Shown piece after piece: positions 1-8,533 of a stretch of 64,000 nt of DNA (within the stretch, counting starts at the first letter, position 1; each line of letters opens with the position of its first letter). Made by a program: the position numbers and the translations under genes. This DNA is from Maritimibacter fusiformis. GTDB taxonomy: Bacteria; Pseudomonadota; Alphaproteobacteria; Rhodobacterales; Rhodobacteraceae. Below the pieces are notes generated by a model. That model was not told the DNA's origin. It saw nothing but the letters and a program-made list of their open reading frames with translations, and did no database searches. The stretch is from positions 238,440-302,439 of the forward strand of contig NZ_VSIY01000009.1 in the NCBI RefSeq assembly GCF_008086115.1, written 5' to 3'.

Positions 1-1
1 G

Positions 2-802
2 GCGATGGCCGGGCTGTTCATCTTCGTGCCGATCATCGTGGCGGTCTCGACCTACGAGTTGTGGTGGCCGCACGCCCCCAACGACATCGACCTTCTGTCC
101 ATCAACCAGGGTCCGTCCGCGGCGCATTGGCTGGGCAGCGACGGGGTCGGGCGCGACGTGATGGCGCGGCTGCTGCAGGGCGGGCGCGTGTCGATGATCG
201 TGGCCGTGGTGTCGGTCGCGATCTCGCTGGTGATCGGCTACCTGGTCGGCTCGCTCGCGGCGTTCAGCGGCAAGCTGGTCGACGGCGGGCTGATGCGGTT
301 TGTCGACCTTGCGATGACGCTGCCGCCGGTGATCTTCCTGCTGGTGCTGGCCTCGATTGCGGGCACCGGCATCTGGCCGACCATCGGTGTGATCTCGCTT
401 TTGTCCTGGCCGGTGCTGTCGCGGATGGTGCGCGCGCGCCTGCTGGAGCTTCGCGAGCGTGATTTCGTCGTCGCATCACGCGGCATGGGGGCCGGGATGG
501 GGCATCTTCTTTTCCGCCACGGCCTCCCCAACTCGATCGACATCCTCGTCGTCTATGCCACCCTCCAGGTCGCCAACGCGATCCTGCTGGAGGCCGGGCT
601 GTCGTTTCTGGGCCTCGGCATCGCCCCGCCCGAAGCAAGCTGGGGCAACATGCTGAACCTGGCCCGCTCCACGGTCGTTCTCGAGCAGTATCCGTGGCAA
701 TGGATGTTCCCCGGCGCGGCACTGGTCCTGACCGTGCTGGCCATCAACTTCATCGGTGACGGGTTGCGCGACGCATTCGACCCGCGCGCCAACCAGAACT
801 GA
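2..802 (+). CDS. Peptide-type ABC transporter permease (DppC/OppC family), 5' end outside window
   Basis: Inner-membrane permease of a dipeptide/oligopeptide-type ABC importer. The reading frame is open to the left edge, so the true N-terminus is probably missing; the first internal ATG is at position 5. The C-terminal half carries the family signature [18 protein letters not shown], which contains the EAA loop that docks on the ATPases, and several hydrophobic segments span the protein. It precedes a NanA-like gene, two matching ATPase genes, nanE and nanK with short spacings, so I infer that the transported substrate is sialic acid or a related amino sugar, as for the peptide-type SatABCD system, rather than peptides. 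The partner permease and binding protein would lie upstream of the window. Confidence 0.9.
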   Translation, partial: AMAGLFIFVPIIVAVSTYELWWPHAPNDIDLLSINQGPSAAHWLGSDGVGRDVMARLLQGGRVSMIVAVVSVAISLVIGYLVGSLAAFSGKLVDGGLMRFVDLAMTLPPVIFLLVLASIAGTGIWPTIGVISLLSWPVLSRMVRARLLELRERDFVVASRGMGAGMGHLLFRHGLPNSIDILVVYATLQVANAILLEAGLSFLGLGIAPPEASWGNMLNLARSTVVLEQYPWQWMFPGAALVLTVLAINFIGDGLRDAFDPRANQN

Positions 803-816
803 AACAGGAGTTCCGA

Positions 817-1734
817 ATGCCTTTGTTCACTGGCGTGGTGCCGCCCGTCGTCACCCCCCTCAACCCCGATTTCACCGTCGACTTCGCGTCGTTCGAGGCC
901 GCGCTCAATCACCTGGTCGACGCCGGTGTGCATGGTGTTTTCGTCCTCGGATCGACCGGCGAAGTGGTGTTCCACGACGCCGAGATCCGGGCGCGCATCA
1001 TCGACCATGCGATCAAGACCGTCGCGGGCCGGGTGCCGGTGCTGGTCGGCGCCATCGACATGACCACCGACCGTGTGATTAGCCATGCCCGCACCGCCGC
1101 CTCTGCCGGCGCCGATGCTGTCGTGGTCACCGCGCCGTTCTACACCCGCACCAACCAGGCCGAGACCATCGACCATTTCCATTATGTCAGGGAAGCGGTC
1201 GACCTGCCCGTGGTCGGCTATGACATCCCGGTCTGCGTCGGGATGAAGCTGACCCGTGATACCATCAACACGCTGGCGCGCGACGGCACGTTGGCGGGGC
1301 TCAAGGATTCGTCGGGCGACGACGCGGCGCTGCGCTACGTGCTGTCGGACCTCAAGGATCTCGACGGGTTCTTCGGCATGACCGGGTCGGAGATCATGGT
1401 GGACACCGCGCTGTCGATGGGCGCGCACGGGGTCGTGCCCGGCCTCGCCAACGTCGATCCGCATGGCTATGTCGAGCTGTGGAACAAGGTGCAGGCCGGT
1501 GACCTGACCGGCGCGCGGCAGGTTCAGGAGCGCCTGTGCCGCCTGTTCGAGATCGTCTGGATCGCCGCCGGGCGCACCAGCGCCGGGGCCGCGGGCGTCG
1601 GGTCGTTCAAGACCGCGATGCGCGAGATGGGGATCATCGCCACCAACACCATGGCCCGTCCGGCACGCCTGCTGAACGACGACGAAACCGCGAAGATCCG
1701 CGCCATTCTCGGTGCCTCCGGGCTGATCGGCTAG
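817..1734 (+). CDS. nanA: DapA/NanA-superfamily aldolase, probable N-acetylneuraminate lyase
   Basis: 305-residue class I aldolase of the dihydrodipicolinate synthase / N-acetylneuraminate lyase family, the usual length. Visible motifs are the GSTGE loop (residues 45-49), the tyrosine in GYDIP (Tyr135) and the Schiff-base lysine in GLKDSS (Lys163). The superfamily covers several substrates. The assignment to Neu5Ac cleavage (to ManNAc and pyruvate) rests on context: NanE and NanK, the next two enzymes of that pathway, follow in the same operon. It lies between genes of the peptide-type transporter, with a GGAG-like ribosome site (acaggag) before the ATG. An alternative is another 2-keto-acid aldolase, since the sequence alone does not separate them. 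Confidence 0.75.
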   Translation: MPLFTGVVPPVVTPLNPDFTVDFASFEAALNHLVDAGVHGVFVLGSTGEVVFHDAEIRARIIDHAIKTVAGRVPVLVGAIDMTTDRVISHARTAASAGADAVVVTAPFYTRTNQAETIDHFHYVREAVDLPVVGYDIPVCVGMKLTRDTINTLARDGTLAGLKDSSGDDAALRYVLSDLKDLDGFFGMTGSEIMVDTALSMGAHGVVPGLANVDPHGYVELWNKVQAGDLTGARQVQERLCRLFEIVWIAAGRTSAGAAGVGSFKTAMREMGIIATNTMARPARLLNDDETAKIRAILGASGLIG

Positions 1735-1737
1735 GCC

Positions 1738-2745
1738 ATGGAAACCCCGATCCTCGAAATAACCGATTTGCGGCCGGTGTTTCGCTCCGGCGGCAAGGAG
1801 GTGGCGGCGGTGCGCGGCCTCGACCTGACGGTCGGCCCCGGCGAGACTGTGGCGCTGGTCGGCGAGTCGGGGTGCGGCAAATCGGTGACAAGCCTGTCGG
1901 TGATGGGCTTGCTTCCACGCGGGATCGGGCGGATCGACCGGGGACGCATCCTGCTGAAACGCCGCTCGGGAGAGGTGGTCGATCTGACCGCGATCGAGCC
2001 GGAGGCGCTGCGCCGGATACGCGGCAACGAGATCGGCATGATCTTTCAGGAGCCGATGACCTCGCTCAACCCGGTCTATTCCGTCGGCGAACAGATCGCC
2101 GAGCCGATGCGCATCCACCTTGGCTATTCCCGCCGCGAGGCGGCCGCCCACGCGGTCCGGCTGCTCGAGGATGTGGGCATTCCCGACCCCGACCGGCGCG
2201 CGCGCCAGTATCCGCACGAATTGTCCGGCGGGATGCGCCAGCGCGTCACCATCGCGATGGCGCTGGCCTGCAATCCGCAGCTTCTGATCGCGGATGAGCC
2301 GACCACGGCACTGGACGTGACCATCCAGGCGCAGATCCTCGATCTTCTGGCCGCGATCCAGAAGGAACGCGGGATGGGCATTCTGTTCGTCACCCACGAC
2401 CTGGGCGTGGTCGCGGAAATCGCCGACCGGGTGGCGGTGATGTATGCGGGCCGGATCGTCGAGACCGGACCGGTCACCGAGATTTTCGCCCACCCCCGCC
2501 ATCCCTATACCGCCGGGCTGCTGCGCTCGGTGCCGCAGCTTGGCCGGGGCGGCGAACTCCGCGAGGCGGGCACGCCGCTTCCGACCATTCCCGGCAGCGT
2601 CCCGGCGCTGAGCGACCTGCCGAAGGGCTGTTCGTTCGCCAACCGCTGCGACTTCGTCACCGACGCCTGCCGCGAGGCGGTGCCGCCGCTGATCGACGTG
2701 GCCCCGGGGCGGCGCAGCCGCTGCATCAGATGGGAAGAGCTATGA
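1738..2745 (+). CDS. Peptide-type ABC transporter ATP-binding protein (DppD-like)
   Basis: 335-residue ATPase, cytoplasmic, energising the permease encoded upstream. Walker A is GESGCGKS, the ABC signature is LSGGMRQR and Walker B runs into [10 protein letters not shown]. The C-terminal oligopeptide/dipeptide extension contains a cluster of four cysteines ([10 protein letters not shown] and a later SRC). In some DppD/F proteins these hold a [4Fe-4S] cluster; whether they do so here is inference. It begins three bases after the lyase stop and its own stop overlaps the next start, so translation is likely coupled. Confidence 0.93.
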   Translation: METPILEITDLRPVFRSGGKEVAAVRGLDLTVGPGETVALVGESGCGKSVTSLSVMGLLPRGIGRIDRGRILLKRRSGEVVDLTAIEPEALRRIRGNEIGMIFQEPMTSLNPVYSVGEQIAEPMRIHLGYSRREAAAHAVRLLEDVGIPDPDRRARQYPHELSGGMRQRVTIAMALACNPQLLIADEPTTALDVTIQAQILDLLAAIQKERGMGILFVTHDLGVVAEIADRVAVMYAGRIVETGPVTEIFAHPRHPYTAGLLRSVPQLGRGGELREAGTPLPTIPGSVPALSDLPKGCSFANRCDFVTDACREAVPPLIDVAPGRRSRCIRWEEL

Positions 2746-3713
2746 CCGACACCCAACCCTATCTTTCCGTCGAACACCTGTCCAAACAGTTCAGCTCGGG
2801 CGCGTTCTCGAGGGCGCCGGACGTGAAGGTGCTGCGCGACATCTCGTTTCAGATGATGCATGGGCAGGTTGTCGGGCTGGTCGGTGAATCCGGCTCGGGC
2901 AAGACCACCATTGGCCGCTCGATCCTGCGTCTGATCGAGCCGACCGCGGGCCGCGTGACGATGGGGGGCGTCGACGTTACCGCTCTGTCGGCGCGCGAGT
3001 TGCGCAAGCAGCGGCGCAAGATGCAGTATATTTTTCAGGACCCCTACAGCAGCCTGTCGCCGCGGATGAGCATCGGCCAGATCCTGACCGAAGGGCTCGA
3101 GATCCAACGCATCGGCACCGCCGCCGAGCGCCGCGCGCGCGCCCGCGACGCGCTGGCAGCGGTCGACCTGCCGGTCGATGCCTACGACCGCTATGCGCAC
3201 GAGTTTTCAGGCGGTCAGCGTCAGCGGATCGGCATCGCCCGCGCGCTGGTGTTCGACCCCGATTTCATCGTCGCGGACGAGCCGGTTTCGGCGCTGGACG
3301 TTTCGATCCAGGCGCAGGTGATCAATCTGATCCGCGACCTCCAGCAGCGCCTGAACCTCACGATGCTGTTCATCTCGCACGATCTGGCGGTGGTCGAATA
3401 CATCTGCGACGTGGTCATCGTGCTCTACCTTGGCCGGATCATGGAAATGGCCCCGGCGGCGGAGCTTTATGCCAGCCCGGCGCACCCCTATACGCGCGCA
3501 CTGTTGTCGGCGGCGCCCTCGACAAATCTGGAACGGAAGGTCGAGCGTCAGAAACTCACCGGCGACATTCCCAGCCCGTCGAACCCGCCGTCCGGCTGCG
3601 TGTTCCGCACCCGCTGCCCCTTTGCCATCGACGCCTGTGCCGCCGAAGTGCCCGCCCTGCGCGAGATTGCGCCGGGCCACACCCGCGCCTGCATACGCGA
3701 GGATATTCTCTGA
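2742..3713 (+). CDS. Peptide-type ABC transporter ATP-binding protein (DppF-like)
   Basis: 323-residue second ATPase of the importer. Walker A is GESGSGKT, the signature is FSGGQRQR and Walker B leads into [10 protein letters not shown], followed by the C-terminal family extension with CVFRTRC and two more cysteines. I chose the ATG at 2742 because it overlaps the upstream stop in an ATGA arrangement; an in-frame ATG four codons earlier lies inside the previous gene. DppD- and DppF-type ATPases normally form a heterodimer, which fits the two genes here. Confidence 0.93.
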   Translation: MTDTQPYLSVEHLSKQFSSGAFSRAPDVKVLRDISFQMMHGQVVGLVGESGSGKTTIGRSILRLIEPTAGRVTMGGVDVTALSARELRKQRRKMQYIFQDPYSSLSPRMSIGQILTEGLEIQRIGTAAERRARARDALAAVDLPVDAYDRYAHEFSGGQRQRIGIARALVFDPDFIVADEPVSALDVSIQAQVINLIRDLQQRLNLTMLFISHDLAVVEYICDVVIVLYLGRIMEMAPAAELYASPAHPYTRALLSAAPSTNLERKVERQKLTGDIPSPSNPPSGCVFRTRCPFAIDACAAEVPALREIAPGHTRACIREDIL

Positions 3714-3758
3714 CCCGGGCGCGCCCTGCCCTGCCAACCAGTTGCCGGAGGTGACGAC

Positions 3759-4433
3759 ATGAACCTGCTCGAACGTCTGCGCGGCGGTCTGGTCGCATCC
3801 TGCCAGCCTGTCGACGATGGGCCGATGGACCGCCCCGAGATCGTCGCCGCGATGGCTCAGGCGGCGGTCGCCGGGGGCGCGGCGGGGTTGCGGATCGAGG
3901 GGGTCGAGAACCTGCGTGCAACAAGGCCGCATGTCGATGTGCCGATCATCGCCATCGTCAAGCGTGACCTGCCCGACAGCCCGGTGCGCATCACCACCAC
4001 CATCGCGGACGCCCGGGCGCTGATCGAGGCCGGGGCCGATATCGTCGCCTATGACGCCACCCCGCGCCCGCGCACCGACGCGCGCGACGACATCCTCGCG
4101 GCGATCATCGCCGGAGGCGCGCTTGCCATGGCCGATTGCGCGACCCGCGCCGACGCGGAAGCCGCGCTGGCGGGCGGGGCGGCGATCGTGGGCACGACCC
4201 TGTCAGGCTACACCGCCGAGACCGAAGGCAAGGGTGACGGCCCCGATCTCGACCTGATCCGCGCCTTTCGCGACCTAGGCGGTTTCGTCATGGCCGAGGG
4301 ACGCATCGACACGCCGGAGCTTGCCGCCCAGGCCATGCGCGCCGGGGCCGATGCGGTCACCGTGGGCAGCGCGCTGACGCGGCTGGAAATCGTCACAGGC
4401 CGTTTTGCCCACGCTGTGCGGGACGCGAAATGA
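3759..4433 (+). CDS. nanE: N-acylmannosamine-6-phosphate 2-epimerase NanE
   Basis: 224-residue TIM-barrel epimerase that converts ManNAc-6-phosphate to GlcNAc-6-phosphate. The N-terminus (GGLVASCQPVDDGPMDRPE) and the following GGAAGLRIEGVENL segment match the NanE family well, and length is as expected. A GGAGG ribosome site lies seven bases before the ATG. The stop overlaps the nanK start by four bases. It supplies the step after NanK in the sialic acid pathway, which supports the reading of the whole operon. Confidence 0.9.
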   Translation: MNLLERLRGGLVASCQPVDDGPMDRPEIVAAMAQAAVAGGAAGLRIEGVENLRATRPHVDVPIIAIVKRDLPDSPVRITTTIADARALIEAGADIVAYDATPRPRTDARDDILAAIIAGGALAMADCATRADAEAALAGGAAIVGTTLSGYTAETEGKGDGPDLDLIRAFRDLGGFVMAEGRIDTPELAAQAMRAGADAVTVGSALTRLEIVTGRFAHAVRDAK

Positions 4434-5290
4434 GCCGGGGGTTCGCGGTCGACCTCGGCGGCACCAAGATCGCCGCCGCGCGCATCGAGGACGGACGGAT
4501 CGTGCAGCGGCATCAGGCCGATACCGATGGCAAGGCCGGTCTCGACGCTCAGATCGCGGCCATGGCGGACCTGCTGGCGCAACTGGGCTATGCGCCCGGC
4601 GACCGGCTGGGCGTGGTGGTGGCCGGCCGCGTCGATGCCGAGGGACGCTGGCAGGCGGTGAATGCCGCGACCCTGCCGGGGATCGGGGGCGTGCCGCTTC
4701 TGGACCGGCTGCGCGACCGCTTTGGCGGCGACATCACAGTCGGCAACGACGCCGCCGCCGCCGCCCTGGCCGAGGCACGGCTGGGCGCGGGCAAGGGCGT
4801 CGAACACTTCGCCTATCTCACCGTCTCGACCGGCGTTGGCGGCGGGGTGGTGCTGGGCGACCGCCTGCTTGCCAGCCGCAACGGACTGGCTGGCCATGTC
4901 GGTTTCGTCTCGTCCCCGCTTGGCGACGATCGCTGCGGATCGGGTCGGCGGGGGACGGTTGAATCCACCGCCTCGGGCCGCGCCATCGCGGCGGCTGCCG
5001 GCACCGCGGACGCCAGGGCCGCCTTTGCCGCCGACACCGACCGCGCGCGCACCGCTATCGACCGCTCCGCCGCCGCCGTCGCGCGGCTCTGCGCCGATCT
5101 CACCAGCATCTTCGGGCTGGACCGTGTCGCCATCGGCGGCGGTGTCGGGCTGGCCGAAGGCTACCTTCCCAGGGTCCGGGCCCACCTTGCGGCGGAGCCG
5201 CCCCTGTTCCGGGTCGAGGTCGTGCCGGCCAGCCTGGGGCACGACAGCGCGCTTCTTGGGGCCTTGCTGACCGACACCGACCTGTCCTGA
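4430..5290 (+). CDS. nanK: ROK-family N-acetylmannosamine kinase, zinc site degenerate
   Basis: 286-residue sugar kinase. The N-terminal phosphate loop DLGGTK (residues 8-13), the catalytic Asp in GNDAAAA (Asp107) and the STGVGGG motif are intact, so ATP-dependent phosphorylation of ManNAc at O6 is expected. E. coli NanK binds a structural zinc with the second His of GHIGH plus CGCGRTGC. Here the equivalent positions read GHVGF (Phe159) and CGSGRRGT (Cys169 kept, Ser171 and Thr176 in place of Cys). Three of four ligands are therefore gone while spacing is preserved. Other ROK sugar specificities are possible, but the nanE overlap favours NanK. Confidence 0.85.
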   Translation: MSRGFAVDLGGTKIAAARIEDGRIVQRHQADTDGKAGLDAQIAAMADLLAQLGYAPGDRLGVVVAGRVDAEGRWQAVNAATLPGIGGVPLLDRLRDRFGGDITVGNDAAAAALAEARLGAGKGVEHFAYLTVSTGVGGGVVLGDRLLASRNGLAGHVGFVSSPLGDDRCGSGRRGTVESTASGRAIAAAAGTADARAAFAADTDRARTAIDRSAAAVARLCADLTSIFGLDRVAIGGGVGLAEGYLPRVRAHLAAEPPLFRVEVVPASLGHDSALLGALLTDTDLS

Positions 5291-5315
5291 CGAGACCAGC
5301 GCCGCGCGCCAGATC

Positions 5316-5894
5316 TCAGGCTTGCAGCACGCCCGACTTCTTGGCCGCGTGTGTCGCAAGCGCATCCATCAAGGCAGGCGACAGACAGTCGTAGGGTTCG
5401 AGCCCGATCTTCTTCAACTGGGCCCGGATGCCGTCCATCGCGTCGGGTTTGGTGCCGCCCTCGATGACCGAGGACACGAAGGCCGCGAACTCCGGTGCGG
5501 CCCAGCCCTTGTCCTTGCTCAGTTCGACGTGGATGAAATCAAGCCCGTGGAACGCATGGCCCTGGTCCTCGATCCGCCCGAACAGGTGGACGCCGCAGTC
5601 CCTGCAGGCGTGGCGCTGGATCGTTGCCTTGTCGTCGACGATCTTCAGCTTGTCGCCATTGGCGGTCACGCTGACCTTGTCGCGCGGCACGACCGCCACG
5701 ACCGAAAAGATCGCGCCCTCGGGTTTCCAGCATTTGGTGCAGCCGCAGGCATGGTTGTGCAGGCACTGGCTGTCGACCCGCACGGTCACGGGGTCTTTTG
5801 CGCATTTGCAGCTGAGGGTGCCGCCCTGGAAGTCCTTGCTTCCGGCCACCAGACCGTTGTCGATGGAGGGGTGAAGTTTGATCGTGCCGGCCAT
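5316..5894 (-). CDS. gfa: S-(hydroxymethyl)glutathione synthase (glutathione-dependent formaldehyde-activating enzyme)
   Basis: 192-residue Gfa/CENP-V family protein that promotes condensation of formaldehyde with glutathione. The zinc-binding cysteines of the family are present as CKC near residue 30, CGCTKC near residues 50-55 and CRDCG near residue 97. Length is normal. It converges on the nanK gene across 25 bases. Gfa usually sits beside adhI (S-(hydroxymethyl)glutathione dehydrogenase), and here only a possible stub of adhI is seen upstream. The gene may be functional with adhI elsewhere. Confidence 0.9.
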   Translation of the reverse strand: MAGTIKLHPSIDNGLVAGSKDFQGGTLSCKCAKDPVTVRVDSQCLHNHACGCTKCWKPEGAIFSVVAVVPRDKVSVTANGDKLKIVDDKATIQRHACRDCGVHLFGRIEDQGHAFHGLDFIHVELSKDKGWAAPEFAAFVSSVIEGGTKPDAMDGIRAQLKKIGLEPYDCLSPALMDALATHAAKKSGVLQA

Positions 5895-6268
5895 TCCATA
5901 TCTCCCTGGTTAGTATCTGGTCATGAAATCAATGGATCGCCACGGTCGGGGTGAACGTGTCTTGTGACGTGAGGTCGGACCCGGGACGTTCAGGCCAACC
6001 GCGGTCAGGTCCACCCGCACAGGCAGATTGCCCGCGGCGACAGCGGCGGCGGCACGTGTATGCATTGAATTCCCCCCGGATCGGGCCTCCGATCCTGCCC
6101 GAATCCTTATCACATTTTGAGACCGAAATCCATTCTGCGATAATCCCGCGCCGGCATTTCCGGCGCTGGCATTGCCGAACGCGAGCCGGATATCTGCGCG
6201 CGATCACGCATGACTTTCGGAGGCACCGGCATGGCGCCTCCGCTGGAGCCCGAAAGGGCTATGCCGGC
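5895..6268. other. Intergenic stretch between gfa and the norY-like gene
   Basis: About 370 bases with no complete gene. It contains, on the minus strand, a purine-rich ribosome-like site followed by a short AdhI-like coding stub (separate entry). No terminator-like hairpin with a T-tract stands out. Confidence 0.5.
6006..6065 (-). pseudogene. Possible relic of the N-terminus of adhI (class III alcohol dehydrogenase)
   Basis: On the minus strand a GGGGGAA-like ribosome site is followed by ATG and the residues MHTRAAAAVAAGNLPVRVDL. This resembles the start of alphaproteobacterial AdhI proteins (M-x-TRAAVA-x-x-AGKPL). The similarity stops after roughly 20 residues and nothing further resembles the zinc-binding dehydrogenase. 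The position immediately upstream of gfa, where adhI is common, supports a deletion relic. It could still be chance, since only a short match is involved. Confidence 0.35.
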
Positions 6269-7813
6269 CTATTCGGCCGGGGCGGCCTTCGGCGGCGAGG
6301 CCACCACGCCCTCTCCGATGCGGCGTGCCTTGGACACGTCGATCAGGAAGATCACCATCGACAGCGCCAGGCACAGACCGAAGAACAGGATGAGATAGCC
6401 GTAGATCATCCAGCCCTCCTGGTTCCACGAGGCAAAGCGGCGGGGCATCCCGGCGGCGCCGGCGGCCAGGAAGGCATAGCTGACGCCGATGGCACCGACC
6501 GTGAACAGGATCACGAACCATTTGCCGCGCATCGGGTCCAGCACCCGCCCGGTGAGCACCGGGTAGTGGTGCAGCAGGACGCCCATCCACATCATCGACA
6601 TGGCAATCAGAACCGCCATCGTATGGCCGGCCTGCCACATCGTGCCGTGAAGCTGGAACGAGAACGCGACGTTCGAGGTCACGATCGCGCTGGCGCCGTC
6701 AAGGATGTAGAGCGTGAACCCCATCAGCACAGCCATAATGCCGGCTTCGGGACGCAGCCCATGCTTGATGATCGTCATCGCCACGGTAAAGATCGTGATC
6801 GCCGCACCGATCGCGGTGCCCCAACTCATGATGTTGCCGTGGTAACTCAGCGCCGATGGCAGGGCTGGGAACATCGTGTAGAAGTGGTGGAAGAACGATG
6901 TGACCGAGGTCAGCAGCAGGATCCACAGCGCGAGGTTGGCCGCCTTGGTGCTGTAAAGCTTGCGGGTGCCGTCCGCCAGATACAGCGGCAGCGTCGCATA
7001 GACCGCCGAGATGACCATGATCGCCATGGCTTCCATCAGGTTGTGCGCGAAGATGTAGAACACGAACTGGAAGACCAGCGGGTCCGTGGCCCATCCGACC
7101 CAGGCAAACGGGATGATGTGATACAGCGCCAGCAGAACCGCGCTTGCCACGATCAACAGGGGCATGCCCATGATCAGCAGCACGAAGGCTGCCATCGCCA
7201 TGCCCAGCATTCCCGGATCGCCAAGCGTGCGCCGGCTGAGAACCAGCTCTTCGCGCTCTTTGCCGAAGAACATCAGCTTGATGGTCAGCACCGGGTACAG
7301 AAGGATCACCGTCAGCAGGATGCCCGCGATGCCGGTGAAACCGATCACCACCGAGGTCATGCTCCACTGGCCGGTTTCGACACCGACGATCGGCAGCGGA
7401 TACATCACGGCATAGCTGATCTTCAGGCCCATAAGGATGGCGATGGTGAAAAGAATGCCGCCGATGTTCATGCACCAGAACGCAGCCGCGGGAAGCCATC
7501 CGGTGAGCGGTTTGCCAAGGCACCCCGCCGCGCGGTGAAGTCCGACGCCCATCATCAGTTGGAACACATACGGAAAGGCCATCGCCGCCCCGTGGGCGGT
7601 GACCGCCGTGTAGAACAGGCTGGCGTCCAGCCCCAGCATCTGGGTCAGCGGCATCGAGATGCCCAGAAGCACCGCGACCGAGAACCAGATGAAAGAGGCC
7701 ATGATCATGGCCGCTGGCCATGCGTTGATATCGTGCAGCTCGGGTTCGCCTTCGAGCTTGAACATGCGTCCAAATACCGGAACGCTGGCTACCATTGTGG
7801 ATGCCATCGACAT
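6269..7813 (-). CDS. norY: Heme-copper NO reductase-like subunit I (NorY/sNOR type)
   Basis: 514-residue polytopic protein of the heme-copper oxidase superfamily with about 12 membrane segments. Helix II carries His74 (AHGAAM). Helix VI reads HNLME, giving His257 and Glu261 with the HxxxE spacing of NO reductases in place of the HxxxY of oxidases. Helix VII has His309-His310. Helix X has His397 (high-spin heme) but Met399 where the second low-spin heme His normally sits. I therefore predict reduction of NO to N2O with electrons from the CuA subunit encoded just upstream, as in NorSY of nitrifiers. An automatic pipeline would probably call it cytochrome c oxidase subunit I. Confidence 0.75.
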   Translation of the reverse strand: MSMASTMVASVPVFGRMFKLEGEPELHDINAWPAAMIMASFIWFSVAVLLGISMPLTQMLGLDASLFYTAVTAHGAAMAFPYVFQLMMGVGLHRAAGCLGKPLTGWLPAAAFWCMNIGGILFTIAILMGLKISYAVMYPLPIVGVETGQWSMTSVVIGFTGIAGILLTVILLYPVLTIKLMFFGKEREELVLSRRTLGDPGMLGMAMAAFVLLIMGMPLLIVASAVLLALYHIIPFAWVGWATDPLVFQFVFYIFAHNLMEAMAIMVISAVYATLPLYLADGTRKLYSTKAANLALWILLLTSVTSFFHHFYTMFPALPSALSYHGNIMSWGTAIGAAITIFTVAMTIIKHGLRPEAGIMAVLMGFTLYILDGASAIVTSNVAFSFQLHGTMWQAGHTMAVLIAMSMMWMGVLLHHYPVLTGRVLDPMRGKWFVILFTVGAIGVSYAFLAAGAAGMPRRFASWNQEGWMIYGYLILFFGLCLALSMVIFLIDVSKARRIGEGVVASPPKAAPAE

Positions 7814-7833
7814 TTCGTTTCCTCCCTGTTCCC

Positions 7834-8400
7834 TTAGCTTGCGGACGCGGTGACGATGATCTCGTCACTCATTTCGTGATGCGACATGCCGCAATATTCC
7901 AGACAGCGCACCTTGTAGGTGCCCGGCTCGTCGAAGGTGTAGATCAGCGACGACCGGCCCACGCCCGGGATCAGCATCATGGTGAACAGAATGTGTCCGT
8001 CGGGGTGATACACCGCGAACCCGTGCACCGTGTCCAGGCTCTGCGCATTGAAGCGCACCGGCTTGCCGGCCTCGAATTCCTGGGCCGACATGTCGTAATA
8101 CCAGGACTGCGCGTCGACGGTGACATCGGTAACCGCAACGCCGCTCGCGGCAGCGCGCGCGCTGTAGACGGCCGGAAAGAACTTGATGGATGCCAGGTTG
8201 ATGATCAGAAAAAGCGCGATCGCCAGCGCAAGCCAACTGCTGCGCCATCTCGCGACGCTGCTGTCGGAAATGGCACTGGGCGCGGTGTTGACGTAGGCCT
8301 TGCGGAAAACGATCGTCAGGAAAACCACGAGAAACGGGATCTGGAACAGAAGCAGCACGCCAAATGCGCCCCATCCAGATTGATAGACGAAATCAAGCAC
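7834..8400 (-). CDS. norS: CuA-containing subunit II (NorS/CoxB-like)
   Basis: 188-residue membrane-anchored cupredoxin. Two hydrophobic segments (about residues 11-34 and 56-76) are followed by a periplasmic domain with a full CuA ligand set: His126 and Cys166-x3-Cys170-x3-His174-x2-Met177, with Glu168 between the cysteines. It is shorter than mitochondrial-type CoxB and lacks a cytochrome c domain. The gene ends 20 bases before the norY-like start on the same strand, so the two are a transcriptional unit. Presence of CuA implies a high-potential electron donor such as cytochrome c or a cupredoxin. Confidence 0.82.
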   Translation of the reverse strand: MLDFVYQSGWGAFGVLLLFQIPFLVVFLTIVFRKAYVNTAPSAISDSSVARWRSSWLALAIALFLIINLASIKFFPAVYSARAAASGVAVTDVTVDAQSWYYDMSAQEFEAGKPVRFNAQSLDTVHGFAVYHPDGHILFTMMLIPGVGRSSLIYTFDEPGTYKVRCLEYCGMSHHEMSDEIIVTASAS

Positions 8401-8533
8401 GGTAGTCCCTCCTTGTTGTGTAGGTCAAAGCGACCGGGACGGCCATTTCAGCTCTTTTCTCCCCGGTGGCCGAATGTCGTGTCAGTCGAGCGTCATGTAT
8501 CCTCCTTGTCTGTCATTGCTTGCGCCGCCGCGC

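Noticed and set aside
553..2502. 649-residue open frame on the minus strand over the sialic acid operon
   Set aside because: Antiparallel shadow of codon-biased genes; rich in His, Arg and Gly with no domain, and the plus-strand genes are clear.
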